Assembly (NCBI RefSeq): GCF_003286415.2
Contig: NZ_CP043450.1
Location: forward strand, 5,518,001 to 5,582,000
Length of the DNA: 64,000 bases
Reading direction: 5' to 3'
Source of the DNA: Mucilaginibacter rubeus
GTDB taxonomy: Bacteria; Bacteroidota; Bacteroidia; Sphingobacteriales; Sphingobacteriaceae
Part shown: piece after piece, positions 34,720-44,064 of the stretch
How the letters are laid out: every line of letters begins with the position of its first letter
Position numbering within the stretch: position 1 is the first letter of the stretch
Position numbers and translations under genes: made by a program
Notes under the pieces: generated by a model
The model's input: only the letters and a program-made list of their open reading frames with translations
The model's database searches: none
Told to the model about the DNA's origin: nothing

Positions 34720-36276
34720 TTAAAAATACACATTGAAGATAAAATGGAATAATGTTTTTTCACGCCCATCGAACTGATGCTTCGAACTGAAATATTCAAA
34801 ATCTAAGTTTGCGTGTTTGTGCGTTTGCCACGAATTAGGGACGAAATTTATATTTTCCTGTTGGACTAGTGCTTTATAGTCGGCCATTATATTTTTAGAT
34901 TTAAGATGGTTTATCATAAACACATACCCATCCTTTTCAAAATCGGTCAGATAGCCGGATAACTGAAGCGGTATGTTCTTTTTATCTTGGTTCCACCAAC
35001 CTTTAAATTCTATCACTTTATGCGAAAGGGCGCTGTGATAAAATTTTAGATCCATAAAACGAGTATCTTTTTCTTCCTCCGCTGTAAGTATAGCATCCGG
35101 AAACCTGGCTGATAAGAAGTTTTTCACAGCATATCTGACCATCGACTCTCGGTTCGGTCCGTTATTCCGAACGTTTAGCAAACAGGGCTCATTGGTTTCA
35201 TTTCGCTGAAAACTATGTATTGCGTCGCACAAGCAACGTTGAAAAAAAACATCCTGAGTTTCATCTCCTATGGTCAAACGAAGTTCAGTGATAAATTTCT
35301 TCTCCCCTTTGAGCCATTTCTTCAGTAATTTCAAGTAAGCGTTTTGGTCGGACTTTGCCGGCAACTGCAATTCTTCAATTTCAATGCGTCGATTTGCGGT
35401 TAGTAATTTGAGTGCCGTTTCTTTAATCGCTGTCAATTCACCTTTTTCATAGAGTTTTGCAGCATTAAGATCGGTTATGATTATTGTCGTAGCTTTCTTT
35501 ATGAAATCAAGTAATTCGGCTTTGGACCTCAATGAATAACTGGTATGGCCGGTAAACATATTGGTATCTAGCTTTTCCTTGATAACAGGTATTGTATTTT
35601 CAAGATGGTTTCGCAAAGGCTGTAAGTAAGGTATCTCAAATGGAAAGATCCGTAACCACTCGTTATAAATGCTCATTAGCAATTGAAAATCCGATTCCCC
35701 TTTCTCTTTGTCGCCCCGGGCGTGTCCGCTCAGCATGTTTTCAATCGCCAAATGCTTCTCTGTGGCCAGCTCATCAATCAAAGGTAAATTGTCCTGGATA
35801 ATGGATACGTACTGACTTAGTCCAAGCGGCGGGCCGAAGTTTAAAGGGAATTGACCGAAACTATTGATGGTTGTATCGATATAGTCTTTAATACGTTTGT
35901 GCCAATCAGGGACGTTCATGTATTCTTTGATGAAGCTGATGGTATAAGCAAAGGAATTCATCACCTTCATCGGCATGTAGAGGTAATTTCCTTTATTGAA
36001 CCAGGGCGTGCCGATCAATGTGCTGTGCCATTTACAGCAATTCGGAAACCGGTCAAATTCATCCCTTAAGGATTGATACATTTGCCGGTGCCCTTCGCAA
36101 CATTCGGGGAATCCTCCCGGAAGATTCAATTCTGGCAGAGCCGGGAGGTCATACGCCCGGAGTTCAATATCTTCAGCAGAAATGTAGATCATCTGTCCCG
36201 CATGCTGTTGCTTTAGAACTTCTAACGCTTTCTGCGGATTAACAAACACGATGTCTCCGCAGCCGTTAAGTCTCAT
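34720..36276 (-). CDS. CCxxH-motif protein with C-terminal nuclease-like domain (first gene of a three-gene unit)
   Basis: 518 aa, not assigned to a named family. Two matching motifs, FPECCEGH (Cys59, Cys60, His63) and FPNCCKWH (Cys80, Cys81, His84), suggest a metal site. A helical middle (residues 100-330) precedes a C-terminal PD-(D/E)XK-like segment: Asp409 (TRFMDLKF), Glu423-Phe-Lys425 (HKVIEFKGWW) and Gln438 (IPLQLSGYL). It leads an apparent operon with the next two genes. Nuclease function and metal binding are inferred from residue patterns only. Confidence 0.6.
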   Translation of the reverse strand: MRLNGCGDIVFVNPQKALEVLKQQHAGQMIYISAEDIELRAYDLPALPELNLPGGFPECCEGHRQMYQSLRDEFDRFPNCCKWHSTLIGTPWFNKGNYLYMPMKVMNSFAYTISFIKEYMNVPDWHKRIKDYIDTTINSFGQFPLNFGPPLGLSQYVSIIQDNLPLIDELATEKHLAIENMLSGHARGDKEKGESDFQLLMSIYNEWLRIFPFEIPYLQPLRNHLENTIPVIKEKLDTNMFTGHTSYSLRSKAELLDFIKKATTIIITDLNAAKLYEKGELTAIKETALKLLTANRRIEIEELQLPAKSDQNAYLKLLKKWLKGEKKFITELRLTIGDETQDVFFQRCLCDAIHSFQRNETNEPCLLNVRNNGPNRESMVRYAVKNFLSARFPDAILTAEEEKDTRFMDLKFYHSALSHKVIEFKGWWNQDKKNIPLQLSGYLTDFEKDGYVFMINHLKSKNIMADYKALVQQENINFVPNSWQTHKHANLDFEYFSSKHQFDGREKTLFHFIFNVYF

Positions 36277-36570
36277 TGTATTTTTTATAGATTGTAAAAT
36301 TAAAGGTACTGTTCTGTTTCATTTTTTGCTTGAGGTAACGACTAATATTATAGTTAATATTGGTGCACATTGTTAACAAGCGAACCATATTAAAGGAGAT
36401 AGCATTTCAATCCATCCTCTATTTTATTTTTAGCGGCGGCTAATTTAATAAGCCACACTTATCAACGGTATATGCCAATAAGGGTTGTCCCGTACGAACC
36501 ATTGCGGATCAGTTCAGAACCCCATTCCAGTTCATCATGTTTCAAGCCACGTCTTTTTCAATAATGTCAA

Positions 36571-37368
36571 TCAGGCCTCCGTGGGTTGCTCCCGATTGAT
36601 AAGCATTCTAAGATAATGAAAACGAATATGGCACTGGTCGTTGTATACAGGTTCATCCTCTACAATCCATTTATAAATCTTAGGATAAGCGGATTCCAGC
36701 AACTTAAATGCAGCCAGCCAGAATGCGCTTCCAAATTCCTGAAAACGGATCGACTTTCCTTTCGGGTCATTTTTGTTTAAAAGAAATGAACCTGCTTCTT
36801 CAAAGCCTTTTTGATTATATTTCTCATAAACCTTCAGTAACGACCGTCTTGACTTTTGGCTTTTATGGGCGACGTAGTTTCGGATCACATAATAATCATC
36901 GATCCTGTTTCTCGCCTCCGCATTGATATTGTCAAAAGGATTGTTCTTTTTGGGAAGCACTTTCTTCGCAATTGCTTTCAGATTAGAAGCGCTTTTCAGG
37001 TCGAAATAACCCAGCCCGTTGAGGTACCCGATACATTCATCGGTGGTGATCGTAGAAGGTAGGGTAAGTCCCAGTTCATTTGATAGCTGACTGGTGTCCT
37101 GCTTCAGGAATTCACAGATCATGCGTTCGCAGTACCACTCCCAATCGCAAATTGTTTTGATGGTAAAAGCTTCCACTACCTCGAAAGCTTCCAAATCCGA
37201 AAACAGTTTTCCCTGGTAGGCCAGAATTTTGGAGAATATGAACTCGGCCAGCGAATGGGTCCGGGACATGTACATAATCGTGTACTGGTAACCCGGCGTA
37301 TGAAATTCATCATAGCCAATCAGCTCGTCGTGCTTTTCCTGTGTAATGGTTTCTTTTAAAGATTGCAT
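36571..37368 (-). CDS. HEPN-like protein, third gene of a Septu-like operon
   Basis: 265 aa, all-helical. RNYVAH at residues 163-168 fits the HEPN R-x4-6-H RNase motif, with Asn right after the Arg, inside NRIDDYYVIRNYVAHKS. A second aromatic/charged helix region (TICDWEWYCERMICEFL, about 72-88) could be the partner helix. It starts 16 bp after the HNH nuclease gene, so it is in the same operon as the ATPase and HNH genes. HEPN proteins often cleave RNA in defence; here that is inferred. Confidence 0.55.
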   Translation of the reverse strand: MQSLKETITQEKHDELIGYDEFHTPGYQYTIMYMSRTHSLAEFIFSKILAYQGKLFSDLEAFEVVEAFTIKTICDWEWYCERMICEFLKQDTSQLSNELGLTLPSTITTDECIGYLNGLGYFDLKSASNLKAIAKKVLPKKNNPFDNINAEARNRIDDYYVIRNYVAHKSQKSRRSLLKVYEKYNQKGFEEAGSFLLNKNDPKGKSIRFQEFGSAFWLAAFKLLESAYPKIYKWIVEDEPVYNDQCHIRFHYLRMLINREQPTEA

Positions 37369-37384
37369 GGTTAATTCGGTTACT

Positions 37385-38434
37385 TCAAATAGTCAGGCCA
37401 AATTCCTCAGCGATGTCTTTGGTCATTTTAGACAATGCCCGCTTGTGAAAATGGTCGGGATGCAAGAAATTACCCATGACCAGTTCCTTGACCTCAGCCG
37501 GTGATTTGAAGATGGATTGCCCGTCCACCTGGAAACCATTGTAAATGTTTTCAATGGCCGAATGGTTGTACACGTATGCTTTTTTGATCACCTCACCGGC
37601 GATGTCCTTGTGAAAACGGTAACGGTCATTGATCCCGAAAACCGCGATGCTCCTTTCGGCTTTTTTCAGTTCCGCCTGGGTTTTACCTGGACATGGCTCC
37701 ATTTCTAAATCAAAATCCTTTCCGTTCACCAGAAAATCTACCGCTTTGACCTTGGTTCGAAATTGATAGAACCCCTCGATGTCGTCAACCATAGGGTGAA
37801 TATGTGTCCCTACTGAAAAAACCCTCTGCCCTTTCAAAGCCCCGGAATTACACAGGGAACAAGACGGGACCAGGTTAAAGAAAGACAACGCGAAGAACGG
37901 GTTTGTACTTTTTTTCAGAAAGTGATCAAACTCAGGCCTGCTTTTCATCCTACCGGTCCTGATCGTATAAGTGAAGTTCGCGTTGCAATAGGTACAGGTA
38001 TTCATTTGCAACCGGGTTGCATGCCGGTATGCCAGTTTGCCGTCATCAATTTTTGTAAAACAGTCAGCGGTATGGTCGTAATCGAAGATCTTGTTGATCT
38101 CTAACTTCCACAGTTTTTTCATGTGATTGACCTTCTGCTGCCGTGCTGTGATCCTGTTGCCGCCTGCGTTCATTAACACAGGGTTCGTCGCGAGGTAGCC
38201 CGTTATTGCCTGATCGAACATTCCATTGAGTGTAACACCTTCGGTCTCCAGATCGTCCGGCCTGAGCGTGATGATCCTGATTAAATTCCTGGTAATGTAG
38301 TTCATCAATGGTTGCAGCTCAGGTACGGTGCACCTGCCGATGCGGGCATTCAGGTGCATGGTTTGTTGCAGGTCCCTGTAATAGACCAAAGACATCGCAT
38401 CCAGGTCGGCCAGTTTATGCGGGTTCCTGATCAT
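37385..38434 (-). CDS. HNH endonuclease, PtuB-like
   Basis: 349 aa. The HNH core is clear: Cys147-x2-Cys150 (CTYC), Asp170-His171 (PEFDHF), the Asn187 region (FFNLVPSC) and Cys192-x2-Cys195 (CSLC). The zinc-ribbon HNH with a preceding helical domain resembles PtuB of Septu and the HNH partner in retron Septu modules. Its 5' end overlaps the upstream ATPase gene by 20 bases. Expected to cut nucleic acid when released or triggered by the ATPase (known for Septu, inferred here). Confidence 0.75.
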   Translation of the reverse strand: MIRNPHKLADLDAMSLVYYRDLQQTMHLNARIGRCTVPELQPLMNYITRNLIRIITLRPDDLETEGVTLNGMFDQAITGYLATNPVLMNAGGNRITARQQKVNHMKKLWKLEINKIFDYDHTADCFTKIDDGKLAYRHATRLQMNTCTYCNANFTYTIRTGRMKSRPEFDHFLKKSTNPFFALSFFNLVPSCSLCNSGALKGQRVFSVGTHIHPMVDDIEGFYQFRTKVKAVDFLVNGKDFDLEMEPCPGKTQAELKKAERSIAVFGINDRYRFHKDIAGEVIKKAYVYNHSAIENIYNGFQVDGQSIFKSPAEVKELVMGNFLHPDHFHKRALSKMTKDIAEEFGLTI

Positions 38435-40331
38435 CTTTGCTTGGATTTATTTGCTCGTTCAATTCCGCTAATCGCTTCAATAATTGCTCCCGTTCCTCAA
38501 TGGGGCCGAATTTCTCAAACCACATGTCCAGAAGTTTCTTTCGCAGGACCGGCTCGCCGATTGCTTCGATCGTTTTTTTGTAATCAGCATTTGGAATATT
38601 TACCCGCTTATCATTGATAAAATCTATGATCCTGTTGATCCGTGCTTTCGCGAAATCCCCCATCAATACACCATCCATATAGAACGAATTGGAAAATAGT
38701 GTGTGAATGTTTGAACCAAAAGTACTCTCGCGGTTGTTGTCCTTACTATGATAAATTGATCCATTGGGGCCCTTCTCAATGAAGAGTACATTTGCTTTGG
38801 GCAAGTCAGAAGAGATAAATGGGGAATTTGCGGTCATTATCACCTGCATAGAGTGGTTTCTGAATAATCGCCTGAGAAAATCTAAAGTTGTTTTTAGATA
38901 TTTTCTCTGCCATTCCGGATGATAGCCTAAATCTCCCTCATCGATCATAATGACTAGGTTCCTGGGCAAGTCGCCATGCCCATGATTCTTCAGGTCGTAA
39001 AACCTTGACATTAACGATAAATAGGATTGTTCACCGCCGCTTAAGGACCGCCATTTAAAATTGAGGAACGAGCTAATACCTTTGATACTGAGATACAGCT
39101 TACTGAATTTCTTAAATACTTTTTCCGATTCGCTGTCAAGCTTCAGGTACATCGACGAGAGGTCGTTGCGTGCCGAAATAACACCGCTATCAAATTGTTG
39201 CCGGACAAAGTTATAAAATTCAATCACTGCTGTTGAAAGGAATTCATGTCGAGGTATTTTTATTTGTTCGTTATTTTGTATGGAACTGCCGACTTCCATT
39301 GATGAAAAAAACCTCAATATATATTCAGTAGCAGACTCGTTCAAGTCTTTTTCTATGCGGTGCGTGTAAAGGCTGCCTACCGAATATTTAAAATCCTGGA
39401 GATGGTAATTGTAAAAAACACCTAACATCAACGTTCGCAATAACATATCGCGACGCAGCTCTGCTGTTGTTCTTTCTTTATTATCCTCTTTGACCGAATC
39501 AGAAGCTCTTAATGATTGCAACAGGGTATAAAATTCAGGGAATTTTTCTTTTTCATCGTCAAAATAAGTTGCGTCCCGCAAGTCAATTTCGATGATCAAA
39601 TATTCAGGCTTACTGAATGGTAATTGTTGGAAGTCGGATGATAACAATTCCACTGCTCTGGCAACCTCGGACATGTGTAAATTGTCCAGGTCGTTGCAAT
39701 GTGCGAGCATGGTCTCCCGGCTTCGTTCATGCCTGCTCTCTTCAGTGATGCGCCTTCGCTCTTCCATCATCAAATAGGCGGATGAAAGGTTCGACAGTCC
39801 CTTCCACGGTTGCATATCCTCGTTGAAATCCAGGAGATAGGAATAATAAATATATTCGGCAGCCCCCAGCTTCCCGGTGAATTGCAATGAGGACGCGGCA
39901 TCATCTCCATATTCGCTTTCTTCAAATTGGAGACCGCTCAGATTGTTTATTTCCAGAGGAAACTCAAAAGGCCGTATGATATAATACGTTTCCTTGTTAT
40001 TCTGATCGGCCCATGAATATACAAACAGGTCATTCATTGTCCGTGACTCAAGGCCCTGCGGCAGGCGGGACTTGATATAACTCAGAATGCTCGTTTTGCC
40101 CGCACCGTTTTTTCCTATAATAGCTGTAACATTCGAGATTTTTCCTATATCCGCGGCAGGTTCTAAATCATCGAAGAAATGGTCAATGTAGTCAGGGTTC
40201 TTTTTTATGGTTAATTCCCAGGATGCCTTTCCCGACAAATGTTGCATCTCAAAAATCAGGTTAGACGATAAATTGATACCGGTTTGTTGAATTGGCGCGA
40301 AATCATTAATCCACATGTAGTGAATCTGCAT
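38415..40331 (-). CDS. ABC/SMC-type ATPase, PtuA-like
   Basis: 638 aa. Walker A GKNGAGKTS (73-81), an ABC signature-like SLSGGEQS (about 429-436), Walker B LVIMIDEGD (about 459-467), and the H-loop/switch region IMTANSPFISSDLP. This is an OLD/Septu-type soluble ATPase with a helical insertion between the motifs. Paired by overlap with the HNH gene, the arrangement matches the Septu anti-phage system (ptuA-ptuB). No reverse transcriptase is nearby, so it is not a retron version. Confidence 0.75.
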   Translation of the reverse strand: MQIHYMWINDFAPIQQTGINLSSNLIFEMQHLSGKASWELTIKKNPDYIDHFFDDLEPAADIGKISNVTAIIGKNGAGKTSILSYIKSRLPQGLESRTMNDLFVYSWADQNNKETYYIIRPFEFPLEINNLSGLQFEESEYGDDAASSLQFTGKLGAAEYIYYSYLLDFNEDMQPWKGLSNLSSAYLMMEERRRITEESRHERSRETMLAHCNDLDNLHMSEVARAVELLSSDFQQLPFSKPEYLIIEIDLRDATYFDDEKEKFPEFYTLLQSLRASDSVKEDNKERTTAELRRDMLLRTLMLGVFYNYHLQDFKYSVGSLYTHRIEKDLNESATEYILRFFSSMEVGSSIQNNEQIKIPRHEFLSTAVIEFYNFVRQQFDSGVISARNDLSSMYLKLDSESEKVFKKFSKLYLSIKGISSFLNFKWRSLSGGEQSYLSLMSRFYDLKNHGHGDLPRNLVIMIDEGDLGYHPEWQRKYLKTTLDFLRRLFRNHSMQVIMTANSPFISSDLPKANVLFIEKGPNGSIYHSKDNNRESTFGSNIHTLFSNSFYMDGVLMGDFAKARINRIIDFINDKRVNIPNADYKKTIEAIGEPVLRKKLLDMWFEKFGPIEEREQLLKRLAELNEQINPSKDDQEPA

Positions 40332-40515
40332 ATATAATATAGTAATAAGTTAGGATAAAATAATTCTTTCGGTATGCGTTACCTTTAATTAGCTATAAAA
40401 ATACAAATAATAGCCTTTATTATCCCCACATATAAATTGTGAAGTTATTTTTCCAACCACTTGATAAAATCAGGTTCCAAAACAGCTATAGAAGATTATA
40501 AAAAGTATTACGTCT

Positions 40516-42285
40516 TTAATATCTGGGAATTTGGTAGGTAAGAAGTGGGTAGTAACTTGTGTTCATCTCGTTTGAACATTGAATTAGCGAAAACCTGGCT
40601 ATGTTTGAATCATAACGGTTCATATTTTCTTCGATAAGCAGATCTTCGCTTAGCGTTGAGTTGACCGCTAACACATAATTGATCGTTTTCTTAAAAAGCG
40701 CTTTGAAACCTGTTAAATCGAGGTCGTTAAGATAGAATCCCTTATCTAAAAGTCTTTGGTAAAGCCTATCAAGAAATGGGTTCTCGTCTGTATTCAGCGC
40801 TTCCCTTAGCCTTCTCGCCGAAATAGTTATTTGGTTAGCAAGTTCCCGCATGGGGGAACTAAAGCCGGCCTTGACATGGACGAGGTATATGGTTTGCTCA
40901 TTGTAGAAAACAAAATCACAGAGTTCAATACCATCGACGATCACCGTGTCCATCACGATGTACCCTGGTAGTCCATCATATTTAAGATTGTAATCTTTTT
41001 CTCTGGGCGTCGTATTCCTGTCCCACGAATACTTGAAGATTGTCGCCGGTGCTGCATATGTTTTTAAAATATGAGTGGCATTGGCGACCATGTCCTTTAT
41101 AAATTGGTCCTTCAGGATATACCATTTTGTGTCTATCAGAAAGATTGCTTTTCCATCCATGCTAAATTCCGCGCTGAAATGAAAAATGAAGCCGGAATTC
41201 GCGATGCCTTTTTCACCTTTTACCGCAGTAATATGTACTCCCCATATATACTTATTAAAATCGTAGATATTCGAAGTCAGTTCTAATTCCATGGCTCTAT
41301 CCATCACGCGCTTGAACACATCCTCTCTATCCGCTATCGTATCAAAAATTTTAAACCCACCTCCTTCGGTTTTCTCTTTAAGCTGATAGGTATCTGCCTC
41401 ATAATACTTATCAATTTTGTTGGGGTTACAAAAATCGAAATCAAACCTGTCCCTTGGGTCATGACCGTTCTCATACAGGAAAGCCAAGTTGTCATAGATT
41501 TTTCGTACTAACATCCAGCGACAATCCTTTAATACGTTTTCGTCTTTAATTTCAACGAATGAACTTAGATAATCGGATGGTTCTATGCCTTTGATGATTG
41601 ACATTTCTATAACAAGCTTGTGCAATGTCTCAAAATCAACGGGCCGACTTACTTTAAATCCCGCGCCTACTGTTATTTGAACTCGGTCACTTACTTTTCT
41701 CTTTAAATAAGGGAAGTGCGTGTTTGTTGTCTCCCTGCAGAGTTTGACATGGATCTCCTTGGGCAGCTTGCCAAACCTCGTGAAATTCACAATCCTGTAT
41801 TCATTTCTAAACTGTTCGTTCATTCCAATCCGCTGACCTGTCATCCCCCTGGTCCTAATCGATGTTAGCTCGTCCTTATCTGGTTCGATAATCCTATCGT
41901 AATAGTTCAATCCGAAGGAATGATCAATAAAACTTACGACCATTTTAAACGCGTTGCCACCAACAATAACAAACAGGTCGAATTCCGTCTCGATAAAAAG
42001 GGTAAGGGATAGTTTCTTTTGAATAAAGTCCTTGTTTCCTGTCAGCTCCTTTGGTAAGAACTTTACCCAATCCGAAGCTATTTCATCCGTGTTGTATGTA
42101 TACAGATAATAGTTAACATTATCTTTGGGAAATTCTGTTACACTGTCTGGGTCAATCTCCAGTGAAGGAAGCTCTGTACTGATACTGGCTTTAACTATCC
42201 GCTTAATAACGGAAATTGTATCGTGTAACTCCCTCAATCTGTAATGCTTTTTGTCAATTCGATAGAGGTTAGGGAATATATTCAT
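40516..42285 (-). CDS. TIGR04141/DUF6119-like protein
   Basis: 589 aa. It resembles the sporadically distributed TIGR04141 (DUF6119) family: NYYLYTYNTDEIASDWVKFL near the start, FDLFVIVGGNAFKMV then FGLNYYDRIIEPDKDELTS, and C-terminal GIELCDFVFYNEQTIYLVH followed by VKAGFSSPMRELANQI, where E/D-x-(H)VK could be a nuclease-like core. The function is unknown; family members cluster with restriction and defence genes. It is 45 bp downstream of a membrane-anchored gene and probably cotranscribed. Confidence 0.55.
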   Translation of the reverse strand: MNIFPNLYRIDKKHYRLRELHDTISVIKRIVKASISTELPSLEIDPDSVTEFPKDNVNYYLYTYNTDEIASDWVKFLPKELTGNKDFIQKKLSLTLFIETEFDLFVIVGGNAFKMVVSFIDHSFGLNYYDRIIEPDKDELTSIRTRGMTGQRIGMNEQFRNEYRIVNFTRFGKLPKEIHVKLCRETTNTHFPYLKRKVSDRVQITVGAGFKVSRPVDFETLHKLVIEMSIIKGIEPSDYLSSFVEIKDENVLKDCRWMLVRKIYDNLAFLYENGHDPRDRFDFDFCNPNKIDKYYEADTYQLKEKTEGGGFKIFDTIADREDVFKRVMDRAMELELTSNIYDFNKYIWGVHITAVKGEKGIANSGFIFHFSAEFSMDGKAIFLIDTKWYILKDQFIKDMVANATHILKTYAAPATIFKYSWDRNTTPREKDYNLKYDGLPGYIVMDTVIVDGIELCDFVFYNEQTIYLVHVKAGFSSPMRELANQITISARRLREALNTDENPFLDRLYQRLLDKGFYLNDLDLTGFKALFKKTINYVLAVNSTLSEDLLIEENMNRYDSNIARFSLIQCSNEMNTSYYPLLTYQIPRY

Positions 42286-42330
42286 CTTCGAAAAAGAGTT
42301 TTATTAGTTTAATGACAGGATTTTTTTTAA

Positions 42331-43116
42331 TTATGCTAACCATTTTTCGTCTATCCTCAAATGATTCCTGATATTTCGGGTCAGGGTTTCCACCTGTTCC
42401 TTGTGTGAACGTCTCGCATGGATGAAATTATTGGAGATACCAGAAAGATTTACTTTTACTTGGGAATTAATCTTGATTTGCTTTGGAAGTTCGTTAATGA
42501 ATTTCTCAAGTTCTTCTGTTAATGCCGTACTCAAATTGTATGTGATGTCTTTATTTAAACTTTCGAGCGTCTCCTGAATTGACGTAGGCATAAATGGATG
42601 GCTTCGAAAATAATCCAACTTAGCCGTAAATTCCCTGTTTTTCTTGGTCGTTTGAATCAAGATTATTCTCACCTTCCCATTTTCTAACTTTTCTTTGATC
42701 TTCTCTTGGCTCTCAGCGTGGATAGGACCTTCGCCGAATGGCTGTATGCGGTGAAAGTTTTCAAGTTTGTTCTTAGTAAAGACTGCACCTTGAAGGTTCG
42801 TTTTAGCCTCCTGCAAACGTTCAGCTTTAAATTTGTCAGTGAATCCATAATCGTTCAATAACAGCAATGTATTGACCTTACAAATCTCGACGTAGTCCAA
42901 GCCTGTTTCAAAAGATTGATCATTGGCAAACAACAACTGTAGTAATTCGGACAACAATTCTGTCTGTTTTTTAACGACCTCGCTTCGGATCGGCTGTAAT
43001 ATGGTTGCTTTGGCCCTTTGATAGGTCAGGATTGTAACGACTGCCCCTGTTCCGGTCAGGATTAAGGTGAAAAAGTCCTTTAGCCAGGAAATATTGTTTT
43101 TGATAATTTCGATCAT
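42331..43116 (-). CDS. Membrane-anchored helical partner of the TIGR04141-like protein
   Basis: 261 aa. One N-terminal hydrophobic helix (DFFTLILTGTGAVVTILTY, residues about 14-32) is followed by a helical cytosolic domain (ILQPIRSEVVKKQTELLSEL and onward) with a basic, charged C-terminus. No family is recognised. Its design mirrors the 237-aa protein at 33980. It is the first gene of a two-gene unit. Confidence 0.6.
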   Translation of the reverse strand: MIEIIKNNISWLKDFFTLILTGTGAVVTILTYQRAKATILQPIRSEVVKKQTELLSELLQLLFANDQSFETGLDYVEICKVNTLLLLNDYGFTDKFKAERLQEAKTNLQGAVFTKNKLENFHRIQPFGEGPIHAESQEKIKEKLENGKVRIILIQTTKKNREFTAKLDYFRSHPFMPTSIQETLESLNKDITYNLSTALTEELEKFINELPKQIKINSQVKVNLSGISNNFIHARRSHKEQVETLTRNIRNHLRIDEKWLA

Positions 43117-43641
43117 AGATTTTGTCGATTACAACGTTTAGCCAATAAATATAATTTAAATGATTTCGAAAAGTTAGCTATCAAACATATAATATGTTTA
43201 AATAAATCATATTTCTTCAGAAAATATTTTGGACAAAAAGTATGTCAGCACAGTATTTCACCATATAACAAATGAGCTTTTGTGAAAACACTTTATATCA
43301 TAATATAAATAACTGCACCGAATCTAAAACTTTGACTATCGAGCGCATCCTTTTGGCTGGTTTACTACCGCCCCATTTTAAATTTTCACGGTCTATCAGC
43401 ACTAAAAACAGCACTTCTAAAAAAGCCTATAACTATACACAAACAGGTAGCACAGATAATTTACAAATCGAAAATATACTTATTCCTAAACTGGGCTTAT
43501 CCACGAATCCTATAATCACTAGATTATCCTCAGCAGTCTACGAAGTCGCATTGGTTGTCTATTTTATCCTTTTGCAAGCCGCATCAAACCCGTATTTTAA
43601 ACATTGAAAATTTCTTACATTTGCTTAAAAAACCTTTTATC
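43117..43641. other. 525-bp divergent intergenic region
   Basis: AT-rich region between the minus-strand cargo and the plus-strand XRE gene, so both promoters should lie here. A 111-codon frame at 43272-43607 lacks coding character and is not accepted. A TACATTTG box is noted at 43616. Confidence 0.55.
43616..43623 (+). promoter_or_regulatory. -7 promoter box of the XRE regulator
   Basis: TACATTTG fits TAnnTTTG and lies 18 bases before the chosen ATG at 43642, which supports that start over the longer frame beginning at 43555. Confidence 0.5.
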
Positions 43642-44064
43642 ATGAATACAGCTACCGACGCACCCAAAAATATTCATCATGGTCGCAATATAAAACGCTT
43701 CAGGGAAATGTTAGGCCTCAAACAAGAGGCCTTAGCAATAGAACTTGGTGATGAATGGAGCCAAAGGCGAGTATCATTACTTGAGGCAAAAGAAACCATA
43801 GAAGATGATATACTTGCCCAAATAGCTGTAATATTAAAAGTGCCTGTTGAAGCAATCAAAAACTTTGACGAAGAAAAGGCTATTTACAACATCCAGAATA
43901 ATTATGAGGGTTCGCATAACCAAGGACCTCTAAATAATTATGGAACGATAAACTTCAATCCTATTGATAAATTAGTTGAGCTTTTCGAAGAGAATAAAAA
44001 ACTCTACGAACGCCTACTTGCAAGTGAGCGGGAAAAGGTGGAGGTATTGAAAAACAGGAATTAA
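43642..44064 (+). CDS. XRE-family helix-turn-helix regulator
   Basis: 140 aa from the ATG at 43642 (MNTATDAPKNIHHG). Residues 15-65 form a Cro/CI-type HTH (NIKRFREMLGLKQEALAIEL, QRRVSLLEAKETI). The C-terminal part has a Gly/Asn-rich stretch (NYEGSHNQGPLNNYGTINFN) and a coiled-coil-like end. It is the only plus-strand gene in the island, between cargo and mobilization genes, well placed to control either side. Confidence 0.8.
   Translation: MNTATDAPKNIHHGRNIKRFREMLGLKQEALAIELGDEWSQRRVSLLEAKETIEDDILAQIAVILKVPVEAIKNFDEEKAIYNIQNNYEGSHNQGPLNNYGTINFNPIDKLVELFEENKKLYERLLASEREKVEVLKNRN

Noticed and set aside
36277..40515. Possible retron (Septu genes can accompany a reverse transcriptase)
   Set aside because: No reverse-transcriptase motif (YxDD context) is found in any frame near the ATPase-HNH genes.
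43272..43607. 111-codon plus-strand frame before the XRE gene
   Set aside because: Composition looks non-coding, it overlaps the likely XRE promoter region, and the protein has no domain or consistent hydrophobic pattern.
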